From: Mycobacterium pseudokansasii
GTDB lineage: Bacteria; Actinomycetota; Actinomycetes; Mycobacteriales; Mycobacteriaceae
DNA length: 64,000 nucleotides
Direction: 5' to 3'
Assembly (NCBI RefSeq): GCF_900566075.1
Contig: NZ_UPHU01000001.1
Location: 2,294,001 to 2,358,000 of the forward strand
Part shown: positions 47,619 through 55,344 of the stretch, piece after piece
How the letters are laid out: each line of letters opens with the position of its first letter
How positions within the stretch are numbered: position 1 is the stretch's first letter
Notes under the pieces: model-generated
Seen by the model: the letters and a program-made list of their open reading frames with translations, nothing else
What the model was told of the DNA's origin: nothing
Database searches by the model: none
Program-made: the position numbers and the translations under genes

Positions 47619-48007
47619 TCAAAATGGTGGATCGTCGGGCAATGGGGGTACCGGCGGTGGCCGCCAGTCCGGTGGGAGTTCCTCGGATTCGCGGGGATCA
47701 TTCACCCAGGTGCAAAACGGGCTGGTGCTCGGTTCACCCTTGAAGAGAAACAGCATGTCGCGCATGTGGTTTCGAAATTTGCGGGCTTCGATCTCTGCTT
47801 TCCGCGCCCGGCGCATCTCTTGTTCGGCGGCGTTGGCGCGGCGCTGAACGTGGTTGCGGTTGCGGGCTCGCGCGATCCGCGCGGCGCGTTCGTCGGCCCG
47901 CGTCCGGGATCGCCGTGGCGCCGGGTTGGAGATCAACTCGGCGCCCGCGGGTACCGTTCGATATGTCTTGCCGGTCGGCGATGTCCAGATCACGATGCCG
48001 TCGGGCA
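47619..48007 (-). pseudogene. REP13E12 (DUF222-HNH) protein, C-terminal half left of the prophage
   Basis: About 129 codons reading DGIVIWTSPTGKTYRTVPAGAEL and a polar Arg/Glu-rich tail. That opening is the C-terminal landmark of the 13E12 family, which has no other gene with this motif. Its first bases are the 12-bp core shared with the right end of the element. The N-terminal half lies at 57246-58495 on the same strand, so the 9.2-kb insert splits one gene. Confidence 0.88.
47996..48007. other. attL core of the phiRv1-like element (TGCCGTCGGGCA)
   Basis: The 12 bases recur exactly at 57234-57245 and in neither case does the match extend further (A/G before, T/G after). Site-specific serine recombinases leave such a direct core duplication at both ends. 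REP13E12 copies are the known attB family of phiRv1. Confidence 0.9.
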
Positions 48008-48079
48008 TTCATCTGAGATACCGCCTGCGAGGGTCTGAACGTCGGAGTCGGAGTGGCATTAGTGAACAGGATTGGGATG

Positions 48080-48700
48080 CTAACTCAGCCTGACCTTTGC
48101 GCCGTCCGAAAATGCGGAATCGTGCAATTCAATCGTGGCGATCGTCGTCCCTGTAGGGACGTCGAACGGAACCTTCACGTTGAGGTCGAACCCGGGATTC
48201 AGGTTGATGACCATGGAGTCCGTTGAAATAGCCATCGAGTCAGCCGCGAACTGTCGCCCGGCGGTGTCGTATAGCTTTTGGTTTGACGAGAAGAAGTCTT
48301 GCGGTTGGGCACCCGTGTTCTTCACAGTCATCGTGACAATCACGAACTCGCCTCGCGCTTGCGTCGTGCCCACAGAGGGTGCCCTCGTCACGCCGGTGAC
48401 GGTGAATGCGAACTTGCCATCACGGACTTCTTGACCGATACCGGGCATTGTCGAAGACGGCGCGGACGCCGCAGCCCGTTCGCTTGATCGACGCTCACTA
48501 CTCGAATGCACGGCCGAGCCGATAACCCCGACGACTGCGAAGCAACCACCAAAGAACAGCACAACGACGCCGAGCAGGACCCACGGCCACACCTTGCGCT
48601 TCTTTGGCGGTGGTTGGTAGTAGCCGGGCGGCGGGCCATAGTAGCCGCCAGGCGGCGGGGGCGGCGTTGGCGGCAACGGCGGTGGCTGGTCTTCCGGCAT
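48080..48700 (-). CDS. DUF4352-like membrane-anchored surface protein (element cargo)
   Basis: A 206-residue protein. A Pro-rich cytoplasmic leader (residues 1-34, with PPPPGGYYGPPPGYYQPPP) and a basic stop (KKRK) precede one transmembrane helix (VWPWVLLGVVVLFFGGCFAVVGVIG). The exterior part has a Ser-rich linker and an immunoglobulin-like DUF4352 domain (GQEVRDGKFAFTVTGVTR, RGEFVIVTMTVKNTGAQPQDF, FDVPTGTTIATIELHD). Prophage-encoded proteins of this shape can block superinfection, but that role is inferred. It sits next to attL and is divergent from the ParA-like gene. Confidence 0.8.
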   Translation of the reverse strand: MPEDQPPPLPPTPPPPPGGYYGPPPGYYQPPPKKRKVWPWVLLGVVVLFFGGCFAVVGVIGSAVHSSSERRSSERAAASAPSSTMPGIGQEVRDGKFAFTVTGVTRAPSVGTTQARGEFVIVTMTVKNTGAQPQDFFSSNQKLYDTAGRQFAADSMAISTDSMVINLNPGFDLNVKVPFDVPTGTTIATIELHDSAFSDGAKVRLS

Positions 48701-48875
48701 CCTCAGTCCTCCTCGGCCCCGCTGGGCAAATCCGTGCCTAGGTTACTTTCCCTGAGGCTCCCAGGACAGAGGAGCAGCGCTGCCGTGGGCAGCTTGCGGG
48801 GGCTCAACCGCCGACGAGGCCGACGACCAGGCCGCCGAGCAACACGCGGCGATCTCGGCCCGCCGTGCGTCCAAA

Positions 48876-48898
48876 TTGGACGTGATAGTGTCCGAAAA
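48876..48898. promoter_or_regulatory. dyad GGAC-N8-GTCC upstream of the ParA-like gene
   Basis: TTGGACGTGATAGTGTCCGAA is an imperfect palindrome about 50 bases before the ParA-like start, in the 225-base divergent region with the DUF4352-like gene. It contains TGATAGTGT, which could double as a -10 element. The binding protein is unknown; ParA-like proteins or the element's small regulator are candidates. Confidence 0.35.
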
Positions 48899-48940
48899 GG
48901 ACGCAGAGGCATCTGTAACTACCGAATGGAGATTGATCTC

Positions 48941-49960
48941 ATGCTCACGTACGGCTACTGGAACAACAAGGGCGGCACCGGCAAGACGTCGCTCTGCTTT
49001 CAATCGGTCTGTTTCTATGCCGACCAACACCCTGAAGAGCGGGTATTGGTGCTCGACGTCTGCCCACAAGCGAACCTCTCCGAGCTGCTTCTCGGTGGCC
49101 TTGCCAACGGTGGTAGTAATCGACTGCTGGCGCGGCAGGGCGCGGTGCCCCGCGCCACTATTGGCGGGTATTTCCAGCATCGACTTCCGGCTCCGTACCA
49201 ACCTCCTGTTATCGATCCGCAGGACTACATCACAACACCGAGTGAGTTCAACCCGGAGATACCGAACAACGTTGATCTGATCTGCGGAGATCCACTACTC
49301 GAACTGCAGGCGAACGCCATCTCCACGCTGGCCAACAACTCGATTCCGGGTACCGACACATGGATTGCCGTCCTGGACTGGATCAAGGATCTGTTGAGCC
49401 CGTTAGCCGGAAAGTATGACGTTGCGTTTGTTGACTGCAACCCGAGCTTCTCGATCTACACGCAGATCGCCTTGTCGGCCGTGGACCGGATGGTGTTGCC
49501 GGTGATGGCTGATGATTCGTCTCGCCGTGCGATTCAGAACGCCTTTTCGTTGGTGTACGGGCTGAAGCTCCCATCCGACATTTACGCGACGTACGCGTTC
49601 GCCACCCGCCTGCGCAATGCGGGGCGAACGCTGCCCAAGGTGCATCTCATCGTCAAGAATCGGTTGACCCAGTACATGGGACCGGCGTCGGCGTATGCAG
49701 CTGTGCTGAACTCGATCGACAACGACGTCGAAAAACTCATCGAGAGCAACGCCGATATTTTCAGCTTCGTGCAGCTCGACGACGGACTTGTGGATGTCCG
49801 CGATTTCCAGACCACCGGGGTCGTGGCCTTCGCGAAGGGCACGCCTCTCTACGGGCTGAAACCGGGAAAGAGGGAAGTGATGGGCCAACGGGTCGTCGTG
49901 AACGCCCCGTACCAACAGAACTGTGTCGAGCACATGAACGACCTGGTGGCCAAGCTCTAA
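48941..49960 (+). CDS. ParA/MinD-like ATPase (element cargo, no ParB partner)
   Basis: A 339-residue protein. The deviant Walker A KGGTGKTS (residues 10-17) and the Walker B-like VDCNPSFSIYTQI near residue 165 place it in the ParA/MinD family, with VLVLDVCPQANLSE (A' motif). The C-terminal half (residues 200-339) has QLDDGLVDVRDFQTTG and is less typical. ATG 48941 has GGAG eight bases upstream; ATG 48926 is also possible. It lies between the DUF4352-like gene and the terminase-like genes. No ParB-like gene is seen in the element. It could be a partition, regulatory or defence-type ATPase. Confidence 0.85.
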   Translation: MLTYGYWNNKGGTGKTSLCFQSVCFYADQHPEERVLVLDVCPQANLSELLLGGLANGGSNRLLARQGAVPRATIGGYFQHRLPAPYQPPVIDPQDYITTPSEFNPEIPNNVDLICGDPLLELQANAISTLANNSIPGTDTWIAVLDWIKDLLSPLAGKYDVAFVDCNPSFSIYTQIALSAVDRMVLPVMADDSSRRAIQNAFSLVYGLKLPSDIYATYAFATRLRNAGRTLPKVHLIVKNRLTQYMGPASAYAAVLNSIDNDVEKLIESNADIFSFVQLDDGLVDVRDFQTTGVVAFAKGTPLYGLKPGKREVMGQRVVVNAPYQQNCVEHMNDLVAKL

Positions 49961-50068
49961 GGCGAAAACCAAGATGCTTTCGGTGGGCGGGTGCATCGTG
50001 CCGATACACGAAGAAGGTCAACAGGTTCCGTGTCCTCGGTCGTCTTCGCCGCCATCAGGCTCCCTAGA

Positions 50069-50341
50069 TCACAGCTCGGCGATCGCCACGTCCAGCGCCT
50101 CGGCGTGCAGGCGCTCAAGCTGCCCGAAATCACACTGATCGAGCGGGATTCCGTACCGTTCGAGCGCCCATTGCGACTTCAATTCCTCGGCGCGGGCCTT
50201 TAACCGCGCCCACGCGCGAACTGCGGCAGGGTTGCCCGCACGCTGCGCCCGCCACAGCGCCAGCCGGTCCACGTTCACCTTCGGCGTATCGGGCTGCTTG
50301 CGCAGCGACTGCCCGCGCCTACCCGTCGTTCGCTTACCCAA
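50069..50341 (-). CDS. small element-encoded protein downstream of the terminase-like gene
   Basis: A roughly 90-residue highly basic protein that starts at TTG 50341 after GGGGGGATTC. The N-terminus is Arg/Lys-rich (RTTGRRGQSLRKQ), then helical (LALWRAQRAGNPAAVRAWARLKARAEELKSQW) with a charged C-terminus (LERLHAEALDVAIAEL). I recognise no family, but the layout fits a small phage DNA-binding or assembly protein. It begins 13 bases after the terminase-like stop and is probably co-transcribed. Confidence 0.6.
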   Translation of the reverse strand: MGKRTTGRRGQSLRKQPDTPKVNVDRLALWRAQRAGNPAAVRAWARLKARAEELKSQWALERYGIPLDQCDFGQLERLHAEALDVAIAEL

Positions 50342-50354
50342 CCGAATCCCCCCT

Positions 50355-50792
50355 CTACGGCAACCGGAAGGCAGCCAGCTCATCATCAGGGTCGAACGCA
50401 ACCGCCGGCACCAGTCCGTCGTCAGCGTCGACGTCGGCCTCACCCGGCGGCGGCGTTGCGCTGCGCACACCCTCTAAGCCGTGCAGCCGCCCCAACTCGA
50501 CCAGCAGCTTTCGGCATTGGTCATTGGCGCGTAGCTCGCCCTGCATCGCCTTGCGGTACGCCACTTGGAAAAGCTGTTCGTACCGCTCGATCAGCAGCGA
50601 CGTCACCTCGCCGATGTCGCTGCGCTGATCCTCGCGCCTGGCCCGTGCACGATCGATTGCCAGCTGCACACCCCGCAACGACAACCGAACCTCGGGGCGC
50701 GCTGCGATTTGCCGATAGCCCATGCCCGCGAGATACAAGCTGAAGACCAACGCGTCCCGCGCTTCGCTCTCCTTGGCACCCAACCGCGGCAT
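50355..50792 (-). CDS. candidate small terminase subunit (helix-turn-helix)
   Basis: A 145-residue protein from the ATG at 50792 (a longer reading from 50816 adds eight residues). The N-terminal region (SLYLAGMGYRQIAARPEVRLSLRGVQLAIDRA) is a helix-turn-helix of the type found in small terminases, followed by helices that include LLIERYEQLFQVAYRKAMQGE, suggesting oligomerisation, and an acidic tail (DVDADDGLVP). No large terminase ATPase is found in the element, so packaging would need a helper phage. The assignment is by fold reasoning only. Confidence 0.55.
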   Translation of the reverse strand: MPRLGAKESEARDALVFSLYLAGMGYRQIAARPEVRLSLRGVQLAIDRARARREDQRSDIGEVTSLLIERYEQLFQVAYRKAMQGELRANDQCRKLLVELGRLHGLEGVRSATPPPGEADVDADDGLVPAVAFDPDDELAAFRLP

Positions 50793-51150
50793 TCCAAACC
50801 CCTTCGCCCACCGCAAATCCGCTCAGCCCCAAAAGTAGACCGTATACAAGCGAAATCCCGGCAACCAGGCCCGATACCGATCAACACGCGCAAAAATCGT
50901 TTACTTGAAGAGGGGGCAACCCATTCCGGTTCGAAGGGGTGGCTGTGGGCGACCTCAACTTCGTCGCCCCGTACCCCTTGGGGGACAGCCCCAGGACGGG
51001 GACAGCCCCCACCGCCGGGACAGCCCCGCGGGCGGGGATTGCTTGGACTGATGACCATCCGCGGGGATGGATGATGGTCCGCCGTTCGCGCTTACGAAGA
51101 CGGTGGCCGCCGACCAAATCGGAGGAGCCGACGGCCACCGCCCCACTTTC
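50793..51150. other. non-coding stretch with GGGGACAGCCCC repeats
   Basis: No gene is evident in these 358 bases. GGGGACAGCCCC-type palindromic motifs occur at 50981-50992, 50998-51009 and 51016-51027 at 17- and 18-base spacing. A GGATGGTC/GATGGTCC set lies at 51050-51080. The region separates the terminase-like transcription unit from the capsid unit. Confidence 0.55.
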
Positions 51151-51462
51151 TCAGCGCCTGGCGCGCTGCCGCTTCGGTGCCTGGACCGGCTCGACCAACG
51201 GGATATCGGGCTCGACCAAGGGGATATCGGTCGAGCAGGTGTCGATGATCTGGTGCGGCGCCGGAGTGCTGCGCTCGGCCCGCGGCGGCCCGCAGCTGCC
51301 CTGACGGTTGGCCAGCCACTGGTTGCCAGCGGCGACCGCCGCTGCTTTCGTCTTGTAGGCGCTGGTGCTTTCGTGGCGGCTCGCCCACGGAGCAGTCCAC
51401 CGCCAGCGCCACGCCCTCCCGTCCTTGAACGCGCTGATGCTCGGGTGGGCGGCCATCGTCAC
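51151..51462 (-). CDS. small element protein following the capsid gene (DUF1508-like N-terminus)
   Basis: A 103-residue protein starting at a GTG that overlaps the capsid stop as GTGA. The N-terminal 50 residues (FKDGRAWRWRWTAPWASRHES, YKTKAAAVAAGNQW) resemble the beta-rich YegP/DUF1508 fold. The C-terminal half is basic and Pro-rich with two copies of IPLVEP. A role at the virion surface or in capsid assembly is possible because of the coupling. Confidence 0.6.
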   Translation of the reverse strand: MTMAAHPSISAFKDGRAWRWRWTAPWASRHESTSAYKTKAAAVAAGNQWLANRQGSCGPPRAERSTPAPHQIIDTCSTDIPLVEPDIPLVEPVQAPKRQRARR

Positions 51463-52667
51463 GCGGTGAGGTCGACGATGGCGAACGCCTTCGGCCTCAG
51501 CACATTGATGCCCGCGTGCAGCTCCCCGCGGACCTGCACGGCATTTGCCTGAAACAGACTGTCCCCGAAGGCATTAACGAGCAACTGCATCGTGCCGTTG
51601 AGGAACAATTTCAACTGCCGCCAGTCCGCCAGGACGGCCATTCCCTGCGGAATGCTCGGCGAGACGACCCTCGGCCGGGTCGGCCCAAAAATGTTGTCCG
51701 CGAGCGACGCCTGCGCATCCGGGCTGCTGTCGTAACCGCGCGAGAGGAAGCCGCCATCCGTCGACCAGCGAAGCAGGTCCACTGCCTGTGCGTCGGCGGG
51801 GCTCAGCGCCCAGCCCGTCGGCTGCTCGCCGAGGTTCTGCAACGCCGTCACCGCGGAACGCAGCGTGGTCGGCAAGTCCGTGGTCCACGGGACATGAGTG
51901 CGGTCCGATGGGGTCGTGAAACCTTCCAGCCCGAGAACACCCATGGGCATCTCGCCCGAGCCGTTGCCGTTGATGGCGGCGTGTTCGATCGAGTCCCAGA
52001 CGCCTGCGGCCATTTCATCCACAAGCCAGCTGGTGATGGCCTCGTTGGACGCCCAAATGCGATACGGCACAGGTTCGCTGAGGTGGGCAAATACCCTGCA
52101 CCGATCCTGCACCGCCTTGACGGTCAGGGCTGACGTCGGCTTGGTCGCCAAGTCCGCGGTCGGCGCCGCGTTGTTCGTTCTCGCGGTCTGGACATAGGTC
52201 TCATACGCCATACCGTCGACCGGGGTGCGGTTGACCAGCAAATCGATCAGCCGTGTCGGGTGCGGGATCGCGGCGACCGAAGCCGGGATTAACGCGGGCA
52301 CGTCGACGCTGCCGCTCACCACGGCGCGGGACTCGCTGCCGCCAAGGGCCTCCCGCAGCTCGCGTGCAGCGGTCCGCGCCCACGCTTCCGTCGTAGCGGC
52401 ACTGCCGCCCACCGTGGCCGTCGCCGTGCGCACGATCAGCGCCTCGGGGTCAAGCCGTCCCGATCGCTGGATTTCGCCGCGGATGTGCTGGCACCTTTCG
52501 GAGAGGTCCGCCACGATGTCGGACAACGACCTGAACTCGGCGGTCTCCTGCTCGGACAAACGTTCGCGCTGTTCGGATTCCGCGAGGCTCACGATCGCCC
52601 TCCGTTGGGCGTCGGTGTCATCGCGTAGGCGTTGCAGACGGGCAAGGGTTTGTTCAAGGCCGGACAT
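51459..52667 (-). CDS. HK97-type major capsid protein
   Basis: A 402-residue protein. The first 80 residues are a charged coiled-coil delta domain (LEQTLARLQRLRDDTDAQRRAIVSLAESEQRERL). The fold begins with VSGSVDVPALIPASVAAIPHPTRLIDLLVNR, and the P-domain has WASNEAITSWLVDEMAAGVW. The C-terminal part contains DNIFGPTRPRVVSPSIPQGMAVLADWRQLKLFLNGT. This matches the capsid protein of phiRv1 (Rv1576c). It has a strong CTAGGAGGCATCC ribosome-binding sequence. No maturation protease gene is recognisable beside it. Confidence 0.88.
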   Translation of the reverse strand: MSGLEQTLARLQRLRDDTDAQRRAIVSLAESEQRERLSEQETAEFRSLSDIVADLSERCQHIRGEIQRSGRLDPEALIVRTATATVGGSAATTEAWARTAARELREALGGSESRAVVSGSVDVPALIPASVAAIPHPTRLIDLLVNRTPVDGMAYETYVQTARTNNAAPTADLATKPTSALTVKAVQDRCRVFAHLSEPVPYRIWASNEAITSWLVDEMAAGVWDSIEHAAINGNGSGEMPMGVLGLEGFTTPSDRTHVPWTTDLPTTLRSAVTALQNLGEQPTGWALSPADAQAVDLLRWSTDGGFLSRGYDSSPDAQASLADNIFGPTRPRVVSPSIPQGMAVLADWRQLKLFLNGTMQLLVNAFGDSLFQANAVQVRGELHAGINVLRPKAFAIVDLTA

Positions 52668-52917
52668 GGATGCCTCCTAGGGCGTCGGCGTGCGAGCGCA
52701 GCAGAACCGCTTGCGCCGCAACGCGTGAGAGGTTCTGGCCGCGTACAACCGTGCCGGAGGACCCTGCGAGCCGACGGTTGCCAAGGCTGCGTGCCGCTTC
52801 ACCCGTGCCGGGTCTCGGCACGCTGCCCCTGGCTTCCCATGACGCCTTGACACCCGTCGGCGACAAGACGCTTGTGGGCAGCTTACGCGCGACATCCGTC
52901 AAGTGGGGGCCAACCAT
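52654..52917 (-). CDS. hypothetical small frame before the capsid gene
   Basis: The 307 bases between the capsid start and the next upstream gene (52668-52974) hold only this frame of 87 codons, with ATG 52917 and a stop 14 bases inside the capsid gene. The residues are basic and Ser/Gly-rich (GTGEAARSLGNRRLAGSSG) with no family resemblance. It could be coding because it is coupled to the capsid start, but I cannot tell it from chance. Confidence 0.3.
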   Translation of the reverse strand: MVGPHLTDVARKLPTSVLSPTGVKASWEARGSVPRPGTGEAARSLGNRRLAGSSGTVVRGQNLSRVAAQAVLLRSHADALGGIHVRP

Positions 52918-52974
52918 GCCATTTCAATTTGGTTGCGGCACTACGCAATGCGGCACGCCGCAGTGCAAGCCACG

Positions 52975-53298
52975 TTACTCGTCGTCGCAGCCGAACCGAT
53001 CGACGGCATCGGCGGCGTCAAGCTGCTCCATGGCGATCCGATCCAACTCCTGCTGCAGCTGGTCCTCATTGGGCACCAGCTGGGCCGCGAATTCGATCGC
53101 CTGCACCGCCATCGCGTTGAGCACGTTGGTCCCGCGGCCTGATGTGACAATTTCGCGGGTAATCGCGGCGATGCCTTCGTGGTCGCGTGCATACATCGTC
53201 GCGATGAAGCGGCGAGCGGTCGCGAGGTCGCGGTTGACGTCACGGCCGAGCTGCGCACGCCGTTCGGGCGTCGGTTGGTCGTCGTGGTGCTCAGTCAT
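52975..53298 (-). CDS. small acidic element protein
   Basis: A 107-residue protein starting with MTEHHDDQPTPERRAQLG. It is mostly helical, with a conserved-looking core LATARRFIATMYARDHEGIAAITREIVTSGRG and an acidic C-terminus (DAVDRFGCDDE). It overlaps the upstream gene by eight bases. The 12 overlapping genes between xis and capsid form one operon. The function is unknown. Confidence 0.65.
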   Translation of the reverse strand: MTEHHDDQPTPERRAQLGRDVNRDLATARRFIATMYARDHEGIAAITREIVTSGRGTNVLNAMAVQAIEFAAQLVPNEDQLQQELDRIAMEQLDAADAVDRFGCDDE

Positions 53299-53677
53299 CG
53301 CGATCTCCTTCTGAGGTGGGGTTGGTTCGTGCCTTGGCTTTGTTCTGGCGCCACCGTTCCCGCTGGCGTTCAAGACGGGCGGCGCTTAGCTGCGCCAGGA
53401 GGTCGTGGAGTTCGGCTGGGCCGCGGCCGGGGGCGGCAATGGTCCGAAGTGCGCCGCGCTCGTCCCGGTAGCCGACGAGATGGTCTCCTGCACAATCTGT
53501 TCGGGGGCACGCGCGCGCTGCGGCCAAGGCGTCGTCGGCCGACGGGAAGAACGCGAAACGCACGCCGAGCGTCTCAGCTCGGCACATCAGCGCAGCGTGG
53601 CCAACCTCGTTGCTGCTGTCGTTGTCGAGGTCGTCGAGGCTGGCGAAGTCGTCTGCGAAGCCGTGGTCGTCAGCCAT
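53291..53677 (-). CDS. small element protein (ADD-rich N-terminus)
   Basis: A 128-residue protein. The N-terminus is acidic (MADDHGFADDFASLDDLDN) and is followed by a possible zinc-binding or redox pair (ALMCRAETL, ACPRTDCAGDH) and a basic C-terminus (RQRERWRQNKAKARTN). ATG 53677 overlaps the upstream stop by eight bases as ATGGCTGA. I do not recognise the family. Confidence 0.6.
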   Translation of the reverse strand: MADDHGFADDFASLDDLDNDSSNEVGHAALMCRAETLGVRFAFFPSADDALAAARACPRTDCAGDHLVGYRDERGALRTIAAPGRGPAELHDLLAQLSAARLERQRERWRQNKAKARTNPTSEGDRDD

Positions 53678-54092
53678 GGCCGCGCCTCGCATCGAGGATC
53701 GCTCGAATCGTCGGCTGCCAGTCGGTGTCGGCGAGCCAGTGCTCATAGCTCAGTTTGAGCACCGCTTCTACCAGCTTGCGGTGAGTGGAAACCCGCGAGA
53801 GCGGCAGCACATGCAGTCGGCTGTAGTCGGGATCGGCGTGGCAGTCGCGGTGGACGATGTACCACGGCACACGGGGCGGCGGCGGGTTCGTGACCGATCC
53901 GAACCGTAGTCGGTGGGCGACCCACTCCCGGTACCTCTGTTGCCGAAACCGTGCCGCTGTGGTCGAGACGAACGCGTAGCCCGACGACGGCGGGTCGATG
54001 GGGCGTCCGCATTCGGCACACGGCGGCTGCCGCGCGCGCCTGTTGCGTCGCTGTTTCCCGTTCAGCGGCTCGCCGCTCCGGTTACGCGCCAT
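53670..54092 (-). CDS. zinc-finger-like element protein
   Basis: A 140-residue protein starting MARNRSGEPL. It has CAECGRPID (CxxC, residues 25-28) and later HRDCHADP, which together could bind a metal in an HNH- or zinc-ribbon-like way. The middle is basic (RFRQQRYREWVAHRLRF). A C-terminal helix region (STHRKLVEAVLKLSYEHWLADTDWQ) follows. It overlaps its upstream and downstream neighbours by 8-11 bases. HNH activity is not established. Confidence 0.6.
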   Translation of the reverse strand: MARNRSGEPLNGKQRRNRRARQPPCAECGRPIDPPSSGYAFVSTTAARFRQQRYREWVAHRLRFGSVTNPPPPRVPWYIVHRDCHADPDYSRLHVLPLSRVSTHRKLVEAVLKLSYEHWLADTDWQPTIRAILDARRGHG

Positions 54093-54252
54093 CGGCCCCG
54101 TTTGTGTCTGTCCGCGGCGCAGGGCTCGAATCCGGCACTGTGCGACGTCGGCCGCCCAAGAGCGCAAGGCGCTCGGCGATGATGCGCTGACGTTCGGCCA
54201 GGGCGGCATCGCAGAGACGGCCCCGACGACACAAGCATGCGGGCGCGGTCAT
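54082..54252 (-). CDS. 56-residue Cys-containing element protein
   Basis: A short gene (MTAPACLCRRGRLCDAALAE...) that overlaps the downstream start by 11 bases and is overlapped by the upstream stop as ATGA. It has three Cys near the N-terminus and an Arg-rich helix (RQRIIAERLALLGGRRR). It fits the tightly packed operon, but no function is known. Confidence 0.55.
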   Translation of the reverse strand: MTAPACLCRRGRLCDAALAERQRIIAERLALLGGRRRTVPDSSPAPRTDTNGADGA

Positions 54253-54437
54253 CGCTTCGTCCTGTCGCGTTCGCCATCGGCCCGCAGACAGCGCTCGCAG
54301 AGCCGGGTGGTCAGGTAGGGGGTGTTGTCGCAGCGGCGGCACCGGCCAGCTGGGCAGCCGTCGCGATGCGACTGGGTCGGCACATGGTGCCCGCAAGTTC
54401 GGCAGCGGCCAGGGCCGCGGGGCGGTTCGAAGGTCAT
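54249..54437 (-). CDS. 62-residue zinc-ribbon protein
   Basis: A small protein (MTFEPPRGPGRCRTCGHH...) with CxxC (CRTCG), then CPAGRCRRCD and LCERCLRA, giving two or more zinc-binding knuckles. Such proteins are frequent in actinobacterial phages and usually bind nucleic acid. It overlaps the next gene as ATGA, and 132 bases of non-coding DNA separate it from the 170-residue gene upstream. Confidence 0.65.
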   Translation of the reverse strand: MTFEPPRGPGRCRTCGHHVPTQSHRDGCPAGRCRRCDNTPYLTTRLCERCLRADGERDRTKR

Positions 54438-54569
54438 CGCCACGTCCCTGGTGGTGACGTACCCGGCCAGCGCAACTGCTGACACCAATGGCTGCGCGAA
54501 GTGACGACAGTTGCTTTACGGCCCAAGGAAACGCAGCGCGTAGCGCGGCGTTTTCGCGGGAGCGCTTCT

Positions 54570-55082
54570 CTAGAAGTCGGGCACATGCGAGTTCCGCGCG
54601 GTCGGTTCGGCTTTGCTGGCGCTCGCCTTGGGTGCCTGGCCTGGCCTGTCCTGTCCTGGCCTAGCGCAATCCACCGGAACAGTTCCGGTGGAACTTCCGC
54701 CGGACTCGTCATCATCAGCCAGCTGAGCTGCGAGTTTGTATTTGCGTTGCTTCGCCTTTCGGCTGCGATCCCATGCCTTGCGCTTCTCGTACATCTCCAA
54801 CAGGTCGCGCCCCGTTTGTGTTTGCGCGAACTCGACAATCAACCACCTCTCGCCAGCACGACCGTGCGGCTCCCAGAGGTCGCCGCCTATCAGCTCGGGA
54901 ATGTCCGCCGGATCAAAGTCGGGGATGAAGGGCAGGTCGCTCGGCTCGATGATGCCTTCGGTGCGGTTACCGACCGCGAACATCAGCGCCTGCATGTAGG
55001 AGCGATATGCGCTGTCGGACAAACGTGGTCGTCGGAATCGTCGATCGGACAGCCACCGATCGGGTAGATGCGCGTCAGTCAT
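54570..55082 (-). CDS. element replication-initiation-like protein
   Basis: A 170-residue protein. The N-terminal 110 residues (LPDRWLSDRRFRRPRLSDSAYRSYMQALMFAVGN...IEPSDLPFIPDFDPADIPELIGGDLWE) resemble phage replisome-organiser/DnaD-like winged-helix proteins. A basic segment (EKRKAWDRSRKAKQRKYKL) and a low-complexity, Ser- and Pro-rich tail follow. The homology is only by pattern. It lies between the zinc-ribbon gene and the small gene that follows xis. Confidence 0.6.
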   Translation of the reverse strand: MTDAHLPDRWLSDRRFRRPRLSDSAYRSYMQALMFAVGNRTEGIIEPSDLPFIPDFDPADIPELIGGDLWEPHGRAGERWLIVEFAQTQTGRDLLEMYEKRKAWDRSRKAKQRKYKLAAQLADDDESGGSSTGTVPVDCARPGQDRPGQAPKASASKAEPTARNSHVPDF

Positions 55083-55191
55083 CAGCGCGTCACCCCCTGC
55101 GGGTATCGTGTTGTCCGCGTGCAATTACCGGGCATCGCAACGCCGACCGCAGTTGGGCAACCAGCTGCGGTCGCCGCGTCTCTGGGGTCGG

Positions 55192-55344
55192 TCACCGGGC
55201 ACCACGACCTGCCGGTGGCTCGCAGTCGAATAGCGCTGCTAAGCGCGTGAGCTGGTCGGGGCGTAGGGGTGGCGCCGCAGCGACCTCGGCGGCGATCACC
55301 GCGTCCCATTCGGCCTGCTCACTGGCCGTGAATTGGCGGGTCAT
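55192..55344 (-). CDS. 50-residue element protein coupled to xis
   Basis: A short gene of 50 codons, MTRQFTASEQAEWDAVIAAE..., whose ATG overlaps the xis stop as ATGA. It is acidic and helical with a C-terminal QLTRLAALFDCEPP segment. Its tight coupling and codon usage support it, but it has no recognised family. Confidence 0.6.
   Translation of the reverse strand: MTRQFTASEQAEWDAVIAAEVAAAPPLRPDQLTRLAALFDCEPPAGRGAR

Noticed and set aside
51092-51412. Alternative frames in the IPLVEP region of the element
   Set aside because: Overlapped by the GTGA-coupled gene after the capsid gene, which has the better start and composition.
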